Below, one piece after another: positions 34,560-42,646 of a stretch of 64,000 nt of DNA; position 1 is the first letter of the stretch, and every line of letters begins with the position of its first letter. The position numbers were made by a program, and so were the translations under genes. This DNA is from Agromyces protaetiae (GTDB lineage Bacteria > Actinomycetota > Actinomycetes > Actinomycetales > Microbacteriaceae): contig NZ_CP035491.1 of the NCBI RefSeq assembly GCF_004135405.1, forward strand, positions 2,108,001 through 2,172,000, in the 5' to 3' direction. The notes under the pieces are model-generated. The model saw nothing but the letters and a program-made list of their open reading frames with translations. It was not told the origin of the DNA and searched no databases.

Positions 34560-35294
34560 TCAGACCGACGAAGCCGCCGCGACGATCGTCGCGACCGTCT
34601 CGTCGGGGTGCGACACCATCGACACGTGCGACGCCCCCGGCACCTCGGTGACGGTCGCGCCCGCGCGTTCGGCGAGGCGGCGGAGCACGGCGACGGGGAT
34701 GACCCGGTCGTCGTCGCCGAACACGGCCCAACTCGGGATCGTCTTCCACGCGGGCGGCCCTGACGGGGTGACGTTCGCGACGAGCGACGCGGGGCGCTGC
34801 CCGGCGGCGATGGTCCAGCGGGTGGCCTCGTCGAGGTCTTGCGCGAACGACGCATGCACGACCTCGGGCTTGAGGAAGACCTCGGCGGCGCCCTCGGGCG
34901 CGCCCGGATAGCCCGCGATGTCGAAGATCGTCGTCGGGTCGGGCACGCCGAGCGCCGAGCCCGAGCCGTCGAGGATGCCGACGACGGTCTCGCCTTCGTC
35001 TGGGATGAACGCGTTGACGTAGACGAGCGCCTTGACGTTCGGCGCCGAGCCGCCGGCGTTCGTGACGACGGCGCCGCCGTACGAGTGGCCGACGAGCACG
35101 ACGGGCCCGGCCGTGCGCTGCGCGAGGAACGACGCGATGTAGGCCGCATCGTCGGTGAGCCCCCGCAGGAGGTTCGGCGGTGCGAGCACGGTGTAGCCCT
35201 GCGCTTGCAGGGCTCTCGTGACGGCATCCCAGCTGGATGCGTCGGCCCATGCGCCGTGCACGAGTACGATCGTCGGCTTCGTCGCGTCTGACAT
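34560..35294 (-). CDS. Alpha/beta fold hydrolase (esterase type)
   Basis: 244 residues, start MSDATKPTIVLVHGAWADASSW with GGAGG 5 bases upstream. It has the HGAW oxyanion motif, the nucleophile elbow GHSYGG (~71-76), an acid in FGDDDRVIP, and the catalytic His in GASHVSMVSHP. This matches the small cytoplasmic esterases of the salicylate-esterase-like (MES/HNL) branch. The natural substrate is unknown. It is convergent with the phosphatase gene, 8 bases apart. Confidence 0.87.
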   Translation of the reverse strand: MSDATKPTIVLVHGAWADASSWDAVTRALQAQGYTVLAPPNLLRGLTDDAAYIASFLAQRTAGPVVLVGHSYGGAVVTNAGGSAPNVKALVYVNAFIPDEGETVVGILDGSGSALGVPDPTTIFDIAGYPGAPEGAAEVFLKPEVVHASFAQDLDEATRWTIAAGQRPASLVANVTPSGPPAWKTIPSWAVFGDDDRVIPVAVLRRLAERAGATVTEVPGASHVSMVSHPDETVATIVAAASSV

Positions 35295-35410
35295 CGTTTC
35301 CTCCAGGGGTGGGGAGTGGGTCGGGTTCGAGGGAAGGCTATTGGGCGCGATCGCCGACACGCCAGCAAACATGAGAAAGACTCAGGATGTCTCGGTGGCC
35401 CGACCTGATC

Positions 35411-37624
35411 TCACGACAGCACGACGAGTCGCCCCGTGGCGCGCGTCATCGCGACGTACAGGTCGACCGCGCCCGCAATGCCGTCGCCGAAGCCATCGGG
35501 GTCGACGAGCACGACGAGGTCGAACTCGAGCCCCTTCGCCTCGACGGGGTCGACCGAGCGCACACGCGGGAGCGCGACGAACGACGGATCGCCGATCACC
35601 GCTGCCGTGCCCTCGGCGTTCGCCGCGAGCCATCCGTCGACGATCGCGTCGCGCTCCGAGACACCCGAATACTCGACCGCGACGCCCGTCGACCGGATCG
35701 ACACCGGCACGTTCGCATCGGGAATCGCCGCGCGGATGACGGGCTCGGCCACTGCCATGATCTCGGCGGGCGTGCGGTAGTTGACCGTGAGTCCCGCGAC
35801 CCGCACGCGGTTCGCACCTGCACCTGCACCTGCACCTGCACCTGCACCCGCACCTGCATCGACGCCCACGCGCGCGAGCCGCGCCTCCCACGACTCCGTG
35901 AACCCGCGCCGCGCCTGCGCGCGATCGCCGACGACCGTGATGCTCCGAGACGGAACCCGATCGAGGAGCATGCGCCACTCGGCATCCGTCAGCTCTTGGG
36001 CCTCGTCCACGATGAGGTGCGCGAACGGCCCCGCGAGCGCTTCATGGTCGAGCAGCGGGCGTGCCTCGGTCGACTGGAGCGAGTGCTCCGCGTCGGCGCC
36101 GCGCAGGATCGACATGACGCCGAGCTCCGAGTCGTCGCCCGCGATGAGCAGGTCGCGCACGCGTTCGCGCTGCTCGCGTTCGTCGGCGAGCTCGGCCTCT
36201 CGCAGCCGGGTGCGACGGGCGACCGCCGGGTCGCCGATGCGCCTGCGGGCGGCGTCGAGGTAGGGCAGGTCCTCGGCGGTCCAGGCGCGCGCGTCGGGGC
36301 GTTGCAGCGATCCGACGTCGTGCGCGCTCAGCCACGGCGCGCATGCCGCGAGATATGCGGGCGACGACCACAGGTCGGCGACGACGCCGAGCGGGTCGAG
36401 GAGCGGCCAGGCCCGGTTGAACCGCGCGCCGAGGGACTCGTCGCGCGCGAGCGTTCGGCGCATGAGCGCGGGGGAGACGTCGTCGCTCTCACCGACCTCG
36501 TCGACGAGCTGCTCCGCGAGGAGGTCGAGGAGCGCGGCCCATACGTCGTCGCGCGCCTCGTTGTGCGGCGTGCCCGGTTCGGCTGCGGAGAACGCCTCGG
36601 CCCAGTCGGCGTGCGTCACGACGAGGTCGGCCCACGGCGTCGCGACGACGAGGCGCTCGGTCGGCGGGCGCTCGTGCCATGCGACGGCCGGCTCGATGAC
36701 GTCGAGGAGCGTCGCCGACGACTTGAGGGCGGATGCCACGGGATCGGCCTCGCGGCCGGCCGACGCGCCTTCCGGCAGGAACCCGCGGAGCGTCGCGATC
36801 TGCACGCCCTCCTCGCCGAGGCTCGGCAGCACGTCGGCGACATACGACAGGTACGCGTCGTGCGGCCCCACGAAGAGCACCCCGCCGTGATGCGCGCCGA
36901 GCCGCGGGTCGGAGTACAGCAGGTAGGCGGCGCGGTGCAGCGCGACGACGGTCTTGCCCGTTCCCGGCCCGCCGTCGACGACGAGCGCGCCGCGCGAATC
37001 GGCGCGGATGATCGCGTCCTGGTCGGCCTGGATCGTCGCGAGCACATCCCGCATCTGCGGCGACCGGCTCGCTCCGAGGCTCCCGATGAACGCCGACTCG
37101 TCGTCGAGCGCGAGCGCCGCGCCGTCCCCGGCGGGCGCGACGGGCGCCAGCGCCTCATCCCAGTAGTCCGTGATGCGCCCGAGCGTCCACCGGTACCGGC
37201 GGCGGCTCGCGAGTCCCATAGGGTCGGCGAGGGTCGCCGCGAAGAACGGCTCGGCCGCGGGCGCCCGCCAGTCGACGAGCAGGCGCCGGCCGGCGGCGTC
37301 GGCGAGGCCGATGCGTCCGATGTAGATCGGTTCGGCGTCGGCCGAGACATCCGGAACCATCCGCCCGAGGCACAGATCGAGCCCGTACCGCCGCAGCAGA
37401 CGTAGCCGCGCCGTGAGCCGGTGCACTTCCAGATCGCGCTCGAGGGCCGCCTGCCCGGCGCCGCCGGGCGCGCGGCGCACCTCGTCGAGTCGGGCCGACG
37501 CGTCGGCGATCGAACGGGCGAGCGTCGCGGCGATCGCGGCGAAGTGCCGTTCGTCGTCGGCGATGAGGGCCGGGTCGGCCTTCCGGGCGAGGCGGTCGGG
37601 TAGGGCGAAGACGGTGGAAGTCAG
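35411..37624 (-). CDS. helR: RNA polymerase recycling ATPase HelR (HelD-like helicase family)
   Basis: About 737 residues. It is a UvrD-like ATPase of the actinobacterial HelR type, known to bind RNA polymerase, release stalled complexes and protect against rifamycins. Features are an N-terminal coiled coil (from LTSTVFALPDRLARKADPAL), Walker A GGPGTGKTVVALHRAAYLLY, LIVDEAQELTD, and a C-terminal VDPVEAKGLEFDLVVLVDP then YVAMTRAT. Family length and the AGGAG at 37630-37634 place the start at a CTG (37622-37624); no ATG, GTG or TTG fits. The nearest conventional start (GTG 37480) would delete 48 conserved-looking residues. An (AG)n dipeptide run at ~588-603 comes from a hexanucleotide repeat. 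Confidence 0.85.
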   Translation of the reverse strand: MTSTVFALPDRLARKADPALIADDERHFAAIAATLARSIADASARLDEVRRAPGGAGQAALERDLEVHRLTARLRLLRRYGLDLCLGRMVPDVSADAEPIYIGRIGLADAAGRRLLVDWRAPAAEPFFAATLADPMGLASRRRYRWTLGRITDYWDEALAPVAPAGDGAALALDDESAFIGSLGASRSPQMRDVLATIQADQDAIIRADSRGALVVDGGPGTGKTVVALHRAAYLLYSDPRLGAHHGGVLFVGPHDAYLSYVADVLPSLGEEGVQIATLRGFLPEGASAGREADPVASALKSSATLLDVIEPAVAWHERPPTERLVVATPWADLVVTHADWAEAFSAAEPGTPHNEARDDVWAALLDLLAEQLVDEVGESDDVSPALMRRTLARDESLGARFNRAWPLLDPLGVVADLWSSPAYLAACAPWLSAHDVGSLQRPDARAWTAEDLPYLDAARRRIGDPAVARRTRLREAELADEREQRERVRDLLIAGDDSELGVMSILRGADAEHSLQSTEARPLLDHEALAGPFAHLIVDEAQELTDAEWRMLLDRVPSRSITVVGDRAQARRGFTESWEARLARVGVDAGAGAGAGAGAGAGANRVRVAGLTVNYRTPAEIMAVAEPVIRAAIPDANVPVSIRSTGVAVEYSGVSERDAIVDGWLAANAEGTAAVIGDPSFVALPRVRSVDPVEAKGLEFDLVVLVDPDGFGDGIAGAVDLYVAMTRATGRLVVLS
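35814..35861. repeat. Hexanucleotide repeat (GCACCT)8 inside helR
   Basis: Seven exact GCACCT units and one GCACCC stand head to tail. On the minus strand they encode alternating Ala-Gly in a loop between ATPase motifs. Slippage would change the protein by two residues per unit and would not shift the frame. Confidence 0.9.
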
Positions 37625-37772
37625 GATGTCTCCTCTGGAGGGCGAGCGGGCGGTGGACGCACGCCGAACCGGGCGCGGCCGACCATTCTGCGCCCCCGAG
37701 GGGCCCTTGCCGCAAGGCCCCCTCCCTCGGATATCCTGGTAGTGGCAGGAATCGCTCCCCTAAGATCGGCGC

Positions 37773-38270
37773 ATGGGGGTACCTGCGAATCGCGTTCAGC
37801 TCGAAGCATCCGCCGTGCGCGGCTTCCACCGGTTCGACGAGGCCATCGAGGCCATCCCGGTCGGCGAACGCGACGATCCCTTCCCCGATCCCGGCCGCGA
37901 CCGCGACATCCGCGACCTCGTCAACCATCTGCACGCGTGGCACGTGCTGCTGCTCGGCTGGCTCGACGCCGAACGCGCCGGCAAGACGCCCGCGTACCCC
38001 GCCGACGGCTACACATGGGCCGCGCTCGACGCACTCAACCACGACCTCCGCGATCGCTACCGCGACCGACTGAGCCTCGCCGACTCCCGCGAGCGCCTTC
38101 GCGCGAGCCACCTCGCCGTGCTCACGCGCATCGAGTCGCTCGACGACGACGAGCTCTTCGAGCCCGCCCGCCGCGACTGGCTCGGCGGCCCGCTCGCAGA
38201 GCCCGTGCACGAATGCCTCGGCGGCCACTACGCGTGGGCGCTCGAAGCCCTCGACGCGGCGCGCGCGTGA
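37773..38270 (+). CDS. ClbS/DfsB family four-helix-bundle protein
   Basis: 165 residues, start MGVPANRVQLEASAVRGFHRFDEAIEAIP. It is typical of the DinB-like ClbS/DfsB family: DIRDLVNHLHAWHVLLLGWLDAERAG (helix 2 with His), then PAYPADGYTWAALDALNHDL, and GGHYAWALEALDAARA at the end. ClbS protects colibactin producers by hydrolysing the toxin; most homologues have no known substrate. TAAGAT at about 37760-37765 lies 7 bases before the ATG, suggesting a leaderless mRNA. Confidence 0.85.
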   Translation: MGVPANRVQLEASAVRGFHRFDEAIEAIPVGERDDPFPDPGRDRDIRDLVNHLHAWHVLLLGWLDAERAGKTPAYPADGYTWAALDALNHDLRDRYRDRLSLADSRERLRASHLAVLTRIESLDDDELFEPARRDWLGGPLAEPVHECLGGHYAWALEALDAARA

Positions 38271-38289
38271 CGCTGCGTAGTCTGTCGTC

Positions 38290-39204
38290 ATGACGGTTCC
38301 GGATGTCTCGAATGCGGCGGATGTCTCGCGCGAGCCGGATGTCTCGAGCGACGCGTTCCCCGTCGCGGTCTCGCAGTTCGCGCCCGGCGCCGACCCCGCG
38401 GCCAACCGCGCCGAGGTCGCCCGGCTCGCCGAACTCGCCGCCGCACGCGGCGCGAAGCTCGTCGTCTTCCCCGAATACTCGAGCTACTTCACGCCGCAAC
38501 CCGGCGAAGACTGGCTCGAACACGCCGAAGACGTCGACGGAGGGCCGTTCACGACGGCGCTCGCCGAGGTCGCGGCGCGGCTCGGCATCCACGTCGTCGC
38601 GGGGCTCATCGAGCGGCGGCCGGAGCATCCGCGGCGGGTGTCGAACACGGTCGTCGCGGTTGCACCGCGAGTGGGCGACGGGCCGTGGTCCGAAGCATCC
38701 GGCGCCGCCGCGTCGGCCGCCGTCGTCGCCCGCTATCGCAAGCTCCACCTCTACGACGCGTTCGGCCAGCGCGAGAGCGAGTGGGTCGCGCCGGGCGAGA
38801 TCGGCGAGCCCGAGCTCTTCGAGGCGGGCGGGCTGACGTTCGGGTTGCAGACGTGCTACGACGTGCGGTTCCCCGAGGTCGCCCGCCGGCTCGTCGATGC
38901 CGGCGCCGATGTGATCTGCATGCCCGCCGAGTGGGTGCGCGGCCCGCTCAAAGAGGCGCATTGGCGCACCCTCACGACCGCGCGCGCGATCGAGAACACG
39001 GTCTACGTCGTCGCGGCCGACCACGCGCCGCCGGTCGGTGCGGGCAACAGCATGATCGTCGACCCCATGGGCGTCGAACTCGTGACGATCGGCGACGAGA
39101 CCTCCGCCGTCGCCGTCGCGTGGCTCTCGCGCGACCGCATCGAGGCCGTGCGCCGCGTCAACCCGGCGCTCGCGCTCCGACGGTTCCGGGTCGAGCCGAT
39201 CTGA
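38290..39204 (+). CDS. Carbon-nitrogen hydrolase (nitrilase superfamily)
   Basis: 304 residues. The catalytic triad is readable: Glu in VVFPEYSSYF (~61), Lys in ARYRKLHLYDAFG (~152), Cys in LQTCYDVRFPEVARRL (~194). The neighbourhood fits the amidase branch, omega-amidase/NIT2-like. It probably hydrolyses a small amide. The first 22 residues (VPDVSNAADVSREPDVSSD) precede the conserved PVAVSQ strand and are coded by three GGATGTCTCG decamers 18 bases apart, so this extension is not part of the enzyme fold. ATG 38290 follows TAGTCT by 6 bases; leaderless. Confidence 0.88.
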   Translation: MTVPDVSNAADVSREPDVSSDAFPVAVSQFAPGADPAANRAEVARLAELAAARGAKLVVFPEYSSYFTPQPGEDWLEHAEDVDGGPFTTALAEVAARLGIHVVAGLIERRPEHPRRVSNTVVAVAPRVGDGPWSEASGAAASAAVVARYRKLHLYDAFGQRESEWVAPGEIGEPELFEAGGLTFGLQTCYDVRFPEVARRLVDAGADVICMPAEWVRGPLKEAHWRTLTTARAIENTVYVVAADHAPPVGAGNSMIVDPMGVELVTIGDETSAVAVAWLSRDRIEAVRRVNPALALRRFRVEPI

Positions 39205-39223
39205 CCGGCCGCTTGTCGACCGT

Positions 39224-39262
39224 CGCTCCCGCTTCCCGCTCCCGCTTCCCGCTCCCGCTTCC
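39224..39262. repeat. Three perfect 13-bp tandem units
   Basis: CGCTCCCGCTTCC is repeated three times without a change, about 20 bases after the nitrilase stop. A large inverted repeat (39287-39335) follows directly. Confidence 0.9.
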
Positions 39263-39286
39263 CGCCCCGCCACCGAACTCGCCGAA

Positions 39287-39335
39287 GTCGCGCAAATCGT
39301 CGCCATCGACGCAGTGAAACGACCATTTGCGCGAC
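39287..39335. terminator. Inverted repeat between convergent nitrilase and aminotransferase genes
   Basis: GTCGCGCAAAT (39287-39297) pairs perfectly with ATTTGCGCGAC (39325-39335). After one mismatch three more pairs extend the stem, leaving a loop of about 19 bases. The loop is long for a terminator, and the motif may be a dispersed REP-like element. Confidence 0.5.
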
Positions 39336-39372
39336 GTCGGCCGTGGTGGCCGGGGGCAGAGAGAAGTTCGGC

Positions 39373-40596
39373 TCAGGGTGCGAGCGCGGCCAGCCGGGCG
39401 GATGCCTCGTCGAGCACCTCGCGGCGCTTGCAGAACGCGAAGCGCACGAGGCTCGCGACCGAGTCGCGGCTCGCGGGCGGCACGAACGCCGACACGGGCA
39501 CGCCGACGACGCCCGCGAGCTCGGGCAGGCGCCGGCACAGCTCGTCGGCGTCGGAGAAGCCGAGCCCCGAGGCATCCGCGACGATGAAGTAGCCGGCCTG
39601 CGGGAGCGACACGTCGAAGCCCGCCGCGGTGAGCCCCGCCGCGAGCACGTCGCGCTTGGCCGCGAGCGTCGCCGCGGCTCCCGCGAAGTACGAGTCGGGC
39701 AGGTCGAGACCGACGGCCGTCGCGGGCTGGAATGGCGCGCCGTTGACGTACGTCAGATACTGCTTGACGGCCAGCACGGCCGTCACGAGCGGCGCGGGCG
39801 CCGTCACCCAGCCGATCTTCCAGCCCGTCGTCGAGAACGTCTTGCCGCCCGATGAGATCGAGATCGTGCGTTCGCGCGCGCCCGGCAGCGTCGCGACGGG
39901 GATGTGTCCTTCGAAATCGGGAGCGCCGTCGAACACGAGGTGCTCGTACACCTCGTCGGTCACGATGAGCGCGTCGTGGCGGTTCGCGAGCTCGACGACG
40001 AGTTCGAGGGTCGCGCGGTCGAAGACGGCGCCCGTCGGGTTGTGGGGCGAATTGACGAGGATGATCCGGGTGCGATCGGTCACCGCACGGCGCAGTTCGT
40101 CGTGGTCGGGGCGCCAGTCGGGGAACCTCAACGGAACCGTCCGAAGCACGCCGCCCGCGCGCGCGACGAGCGCTTGGTACGCGTCGTACGCGGGCTCGAA
40201 CACGACGACCTCGTCGCCCGCGTCGACGAACGCGAGGATCGACGCCGCGAGCGCCTCCGTCGCGCCCGCCGTCACGAGGACCTCGGTCGCGGGGTCGACC
40301 GCGAGCCCGTACCAGCGCTGCTGATGTCGGGCGATCGCCTCGCGCAGCACGGGCAGCCCGATGCCCGGCGGGTACTGGTTGACGCCGTCCGAGATCGCCT
40401 GCCGCGCAGCCTCGAGCACCTCGGCGGGACCGTCCTCGTCGGGGAATCCCTGGCCGAGGTTCAAGGCGCCCGTCCGGAGTGCGAGCGCGCTCATCTCGGC
40501 GAAGATCGTGGGCCGCACCGTTCCATCGGCGGCGAGCAGGCCCGCGCCTCGCGCGGTGCGCTGCCAGGGGAGAAGTGCGGATGCGTCGTGCTTCAC
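39373..40596 (-). CDS. Pyridoxal-phosphate aminotransferase class I/II
   Basis: 407 residues. Fold-type I features are clear: LNLGQGFPDEDGP (N-terminal substrate loop), VTAGATEALAASIL, NSPHNPTGAVFD, DEVYEHLVFDG, and the PLP lysine in SSGGKTFSTTGWKIGW (~239-254). The overall pattern is that of kynurenine aminotransferase/methionine-type enzymes (YbdL or DapC-like). The substrate cannot be fixed. The GTG start (40594-40596) is chosen because VKHDASALLPWQRTARGAGLL fits the family start. It is divergent from the S1C protease gene. Confidence 0.88.
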   Translation of the reverse strand: MKHDASALLPWQRTARGAGLLAADGTVRPTIFAEMSALALRTGALNLGQGFPDEDGPAEVLEAARQAISDGVNQYPPGIGLPVLREAIARHQQRWYGLAVDPATEVLVTAGATEALAASILAFVDAGDEVVVFEPAYDAYQALVARAGGVLRTVPLRFPDWRPDHDELRRAVTDRTRIILVNSPHNPTGAVFDRATLELVVELANRHDALIVTDEVYEHLVFDGAPDFEGHIPVATLPGARERTISISSGGKTFSTTGWKIGWVTAPAPLVTAVLAVKQYLTYVNGAPFQPATAVGLDLPDSYFAGAAATLAAKRDVLAAGLTAAGFDVSLPQAGYFIVADASGLGFSDADELCRRLPELAGVVGVPVSAFVPPASRDSVASLVRFAFCKRREVLDEASARLAALAP

Positions 40597-40742
40597 GATT
40601 CACACCGTACGTCAGGCGGGCAATGACTACGCTGGGCGAGGCATCCGGATGACTCCCGGTGAAGGGATAGCGGATGCATAGACTTCCCCGATCCGCTCCA
40701 CAGACTGCGGCGAGAAAGTGTTAGCGCTTGGAAGGAGCAGAC

Positions 40743-42479
40743 ATGACCGAGAACCAGCCGGGTCAGCCCGAAAGCCAGGAGCCCGAGGCCGCCGCGAGCG
40801 CGACGCCCGAGGCATCCGCCCCCGAGACCACCGTTCCTGAGACCGCCGTTCCTGAGACCGCAGCGGCCGAGCCGCCCGCGCCGGCCGCGCCCGAGGCATC
40901 CGCCGCGCCCGCTCAGCCAGCCCAGCCCGCCGCCCCCGCCGGCTGGACCGTCCCCGGCGAGCACAGCGCGCCGCCGCAGCCGACCGGCACGGTCTACACG
41001 CCGGGCCAGCCCGCGCAGCCGTACCACGCGCCGCAGTACACGCACCAGGCGGCATCCGCCACCGCCGCGTACCCGACGCTGCCGCAGCCGCAGGCCCCCG
41101 CGCAGCCGCAGTACGCGACCCAGCCGACCGAGCCGCTGTCCGGCAGCGTGCCGCCCGCCTTCGGCGGACCCGCCGCACCCGGCGCGCCGCAGTACGCCGC
41201 TCAGCCGGGCGTCGGACAGGGCGCGCCGAAGGCCGAGCGCCCGCAGCGCAAGGTCGGGTTCGGCTCGGTCGCCGCGATCGCGGTCGCCGCGGCCATCCTC
41301 GGCGGCGCGTCGGGCGCCGGCATCACGGCGATCGTGAACAGCCAGAACCAGTCGCAGACGCCCACCGCGACCGCGAGCCCGCAGAACATCGTCGTCAACA
41401 ACCCCGACTCGGTGAACCAGATCACGGCCGTCGCCGCGAAGGCGAGCCCGAGCGTCGTCACGATCGAGGTGCAGGGCGGCCAGGGCGCCGGCACGGGGTC
41501 GGGCATCATCCTGTCGAGCGACGGCTACGTCCTCACCAACACGCACGTCGTGACGCTCGACGGCACGACGGGCGAGCCGCAGATCCAGGTGAAGGCCGCC
41601 GACGGCCGCCTCTACTCGGCCGAGCTCATCGGCACCGACCCGCTGAGCGACCTCGCCGTCATCAAGCTCCAGGATGCCTCGGGGCTGCAGCCGCTCGAGT
41701 TCGCCGACTCCGACAAGCTCAACGTCGGCGACACGGCGATCGCGATCGGCGCGCCGCTCGGCCTCTCGGGCACCGTCACGAACGGCATCGTCTCGTCGCT
41801 CAACCGCTCGATCGACGTGCAGTCGTCGGCTGCGCCCGCGACGCCCGACGACGGCGCCGAGCAGGGCGACGGCGGCGAGGGCGGTCAGGGCGACAGCCCG
41901 TTCGACTTCTGGAATTTCGACATCCCCGGCCAGGAGGGCGGCGGCCAGCAGCAACAGCAGCAGGGCGGCGGCACGATCGCGATCCCCGTCATCCAGACCG
42001 ACGCGGCGATCAACCCCGGCAACTCGGGCGGCGCGCTCGTGAACTCCGAGGGCAAGCTCATCGGCGTCAACGTCGCGATCCTCTCGGCAGGCGGCTCGGC
42101 GCAGGGCGAGGCGGGCAACATCGGCGTCGGCTTCGCGGTGCCGTCGAACCTGGCCAAGCGCGTCGCGAACGAGCTCATCGAGAACGGCGCGGCCACTCAC
42201 GGCCTGCTCGGGGCGACCGTCACCAGTGCCCAGTCGGCCGAGAACGCGACCGTCGTGGGCGCGCTCATCACCGAGGTCTCGGACGGCGGCGCCGCAGCGA
42301 AGGCGGGCCTCCAGGCCGGCGACGTCGTGACGCAGTTCGAGGGCGTGAAGATCACCGATCAGACCGACCTCACGGCCCAGGTCCGCGCCCGCGCGGGCGG
42401 CTCGACCGCCGAGCTGACGTTCGTGCGCGACGGCGAGACGAAGACCGTCGAGGTCGAGCTCGGCACGTTCGAAGGCTGA
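40743..42479 (+). CDS. S1C family serine protease (HtrA/DegP-like)
   Basis: 578 residues, ATG 40743 behind AAGGAG. A ~165-residue Pro/Ala/Gln-rich cytoplasmic N-terminus precedes one transmembrane helix (VGFGSVAAIAVAAAILGGAS). The trypsin-like domain has His in TNTHVVTL, Asp in SDLAVIKL and Ser in NPGNSGGAL. The C-terminal PDZ domain has GAAAKAGLQAGDVVTQFEG. It should degrade or process misfolded envelope proteins. The protease domain has a long Gln/Gly-rich insertion (GQEGGGQQQQQQGGG). The N-terminus carries two decamer copies (40808, 40892) among EASA-type residues. Confidence 0.93.
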   Translation: MTENQPGQPESQEPEAAASATPEASAPETTVPETAVPETAAAEPPAPAAPEASAAPAQPAQPAAPAGWTVPGEHSAPPQPTGTVYTPGQPAQPYHAPQYTHQAASATAAYPTLPQPQAPAQPQYATQPTEPLSGSVPPAFGGPAAPGAPQYAAQPGVGQGAPKAERPQRKVGFGSVAAIAVAAAILGGASGAGITAIVNSQNQSQTPTATASPQNIVVNNPDSVNQITAVAAKASPSVVTIEVQGGQGAGTGSGIILSSDGYVLTNTHVVTLDGTTGEPQIQVKAADGRLYSAELIGTDPLSDLAVIKLQDASGLQPLEFADSDKLNVGDTAIAIGAPLGLSGTVTNGIVSSLNRSIDVQSSAAPATPDDGAEQGDGGEGGQGDSPFDFWNFDIPGQEGGGQQQQQQGGGTIAIPVIQTDAAINPGNSGGALVNSEGKLIGVNVAILSAGGSAQGEAGNIGVGFAVPSNLAKRVANELIENGAATHGLLGATVTSAQSAENATVVGALITEVSDGGAAAKAGLQAGDVVTQFEGVKITDQTDLTAQVRARAGGSTAELTFVRDGETKTVEVELGTFEG

Positions 42480-42485
42480 CGCGCG

Positions 42486-42523
42486 GCCGTGGGCGGCCCG
42501 CTCGGGATCGGGTCGCCCACGGC
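42486..42523 (+). terminator. Terminator after the S1C protease gene
   Basis: A 10-bp perfect stem GCCGTGGGCG/CGCCCACGGC lies 7 bases after the stop, with a small nested stem CCCG-CT-CGGG in the loop. Confidence 0.7.
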
Positions 42524-42576
42524 TTGCACCACGAGGCATCCGTCTCGCTCCGCCCACTCCTTCACGAGCCCTTCCA

Positions 42577-42609
42577 CGAGGCCCGGCGCACAGGTTGCGC
42601 CGGGCCTCG
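42577..42609 (+). terminator. Second strong hairpin ahead of the wall-polymer genes
   Basis: A perfect 14-bp stem (42577-42590 with 42596-42609) closes a CAGGT loop. It lies 38 bases before the glycosyltransferase ATG. It isolates the wall cluster from upstream transcription, or may itself be part of a leader. Confidence 0.65.
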
Positions 42610-42646
42610 ACTGGTACGCTCGATCGAACGAGCACGAGTGAGGAAC

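Noticed and set aside
35814-35861. Hexanucleotide run as a CRISPR array or as an on/off phase-variation switch
   Set aside because: There are no spacers, and the unit is a multiple of three, so it cannot shift the helR frame.
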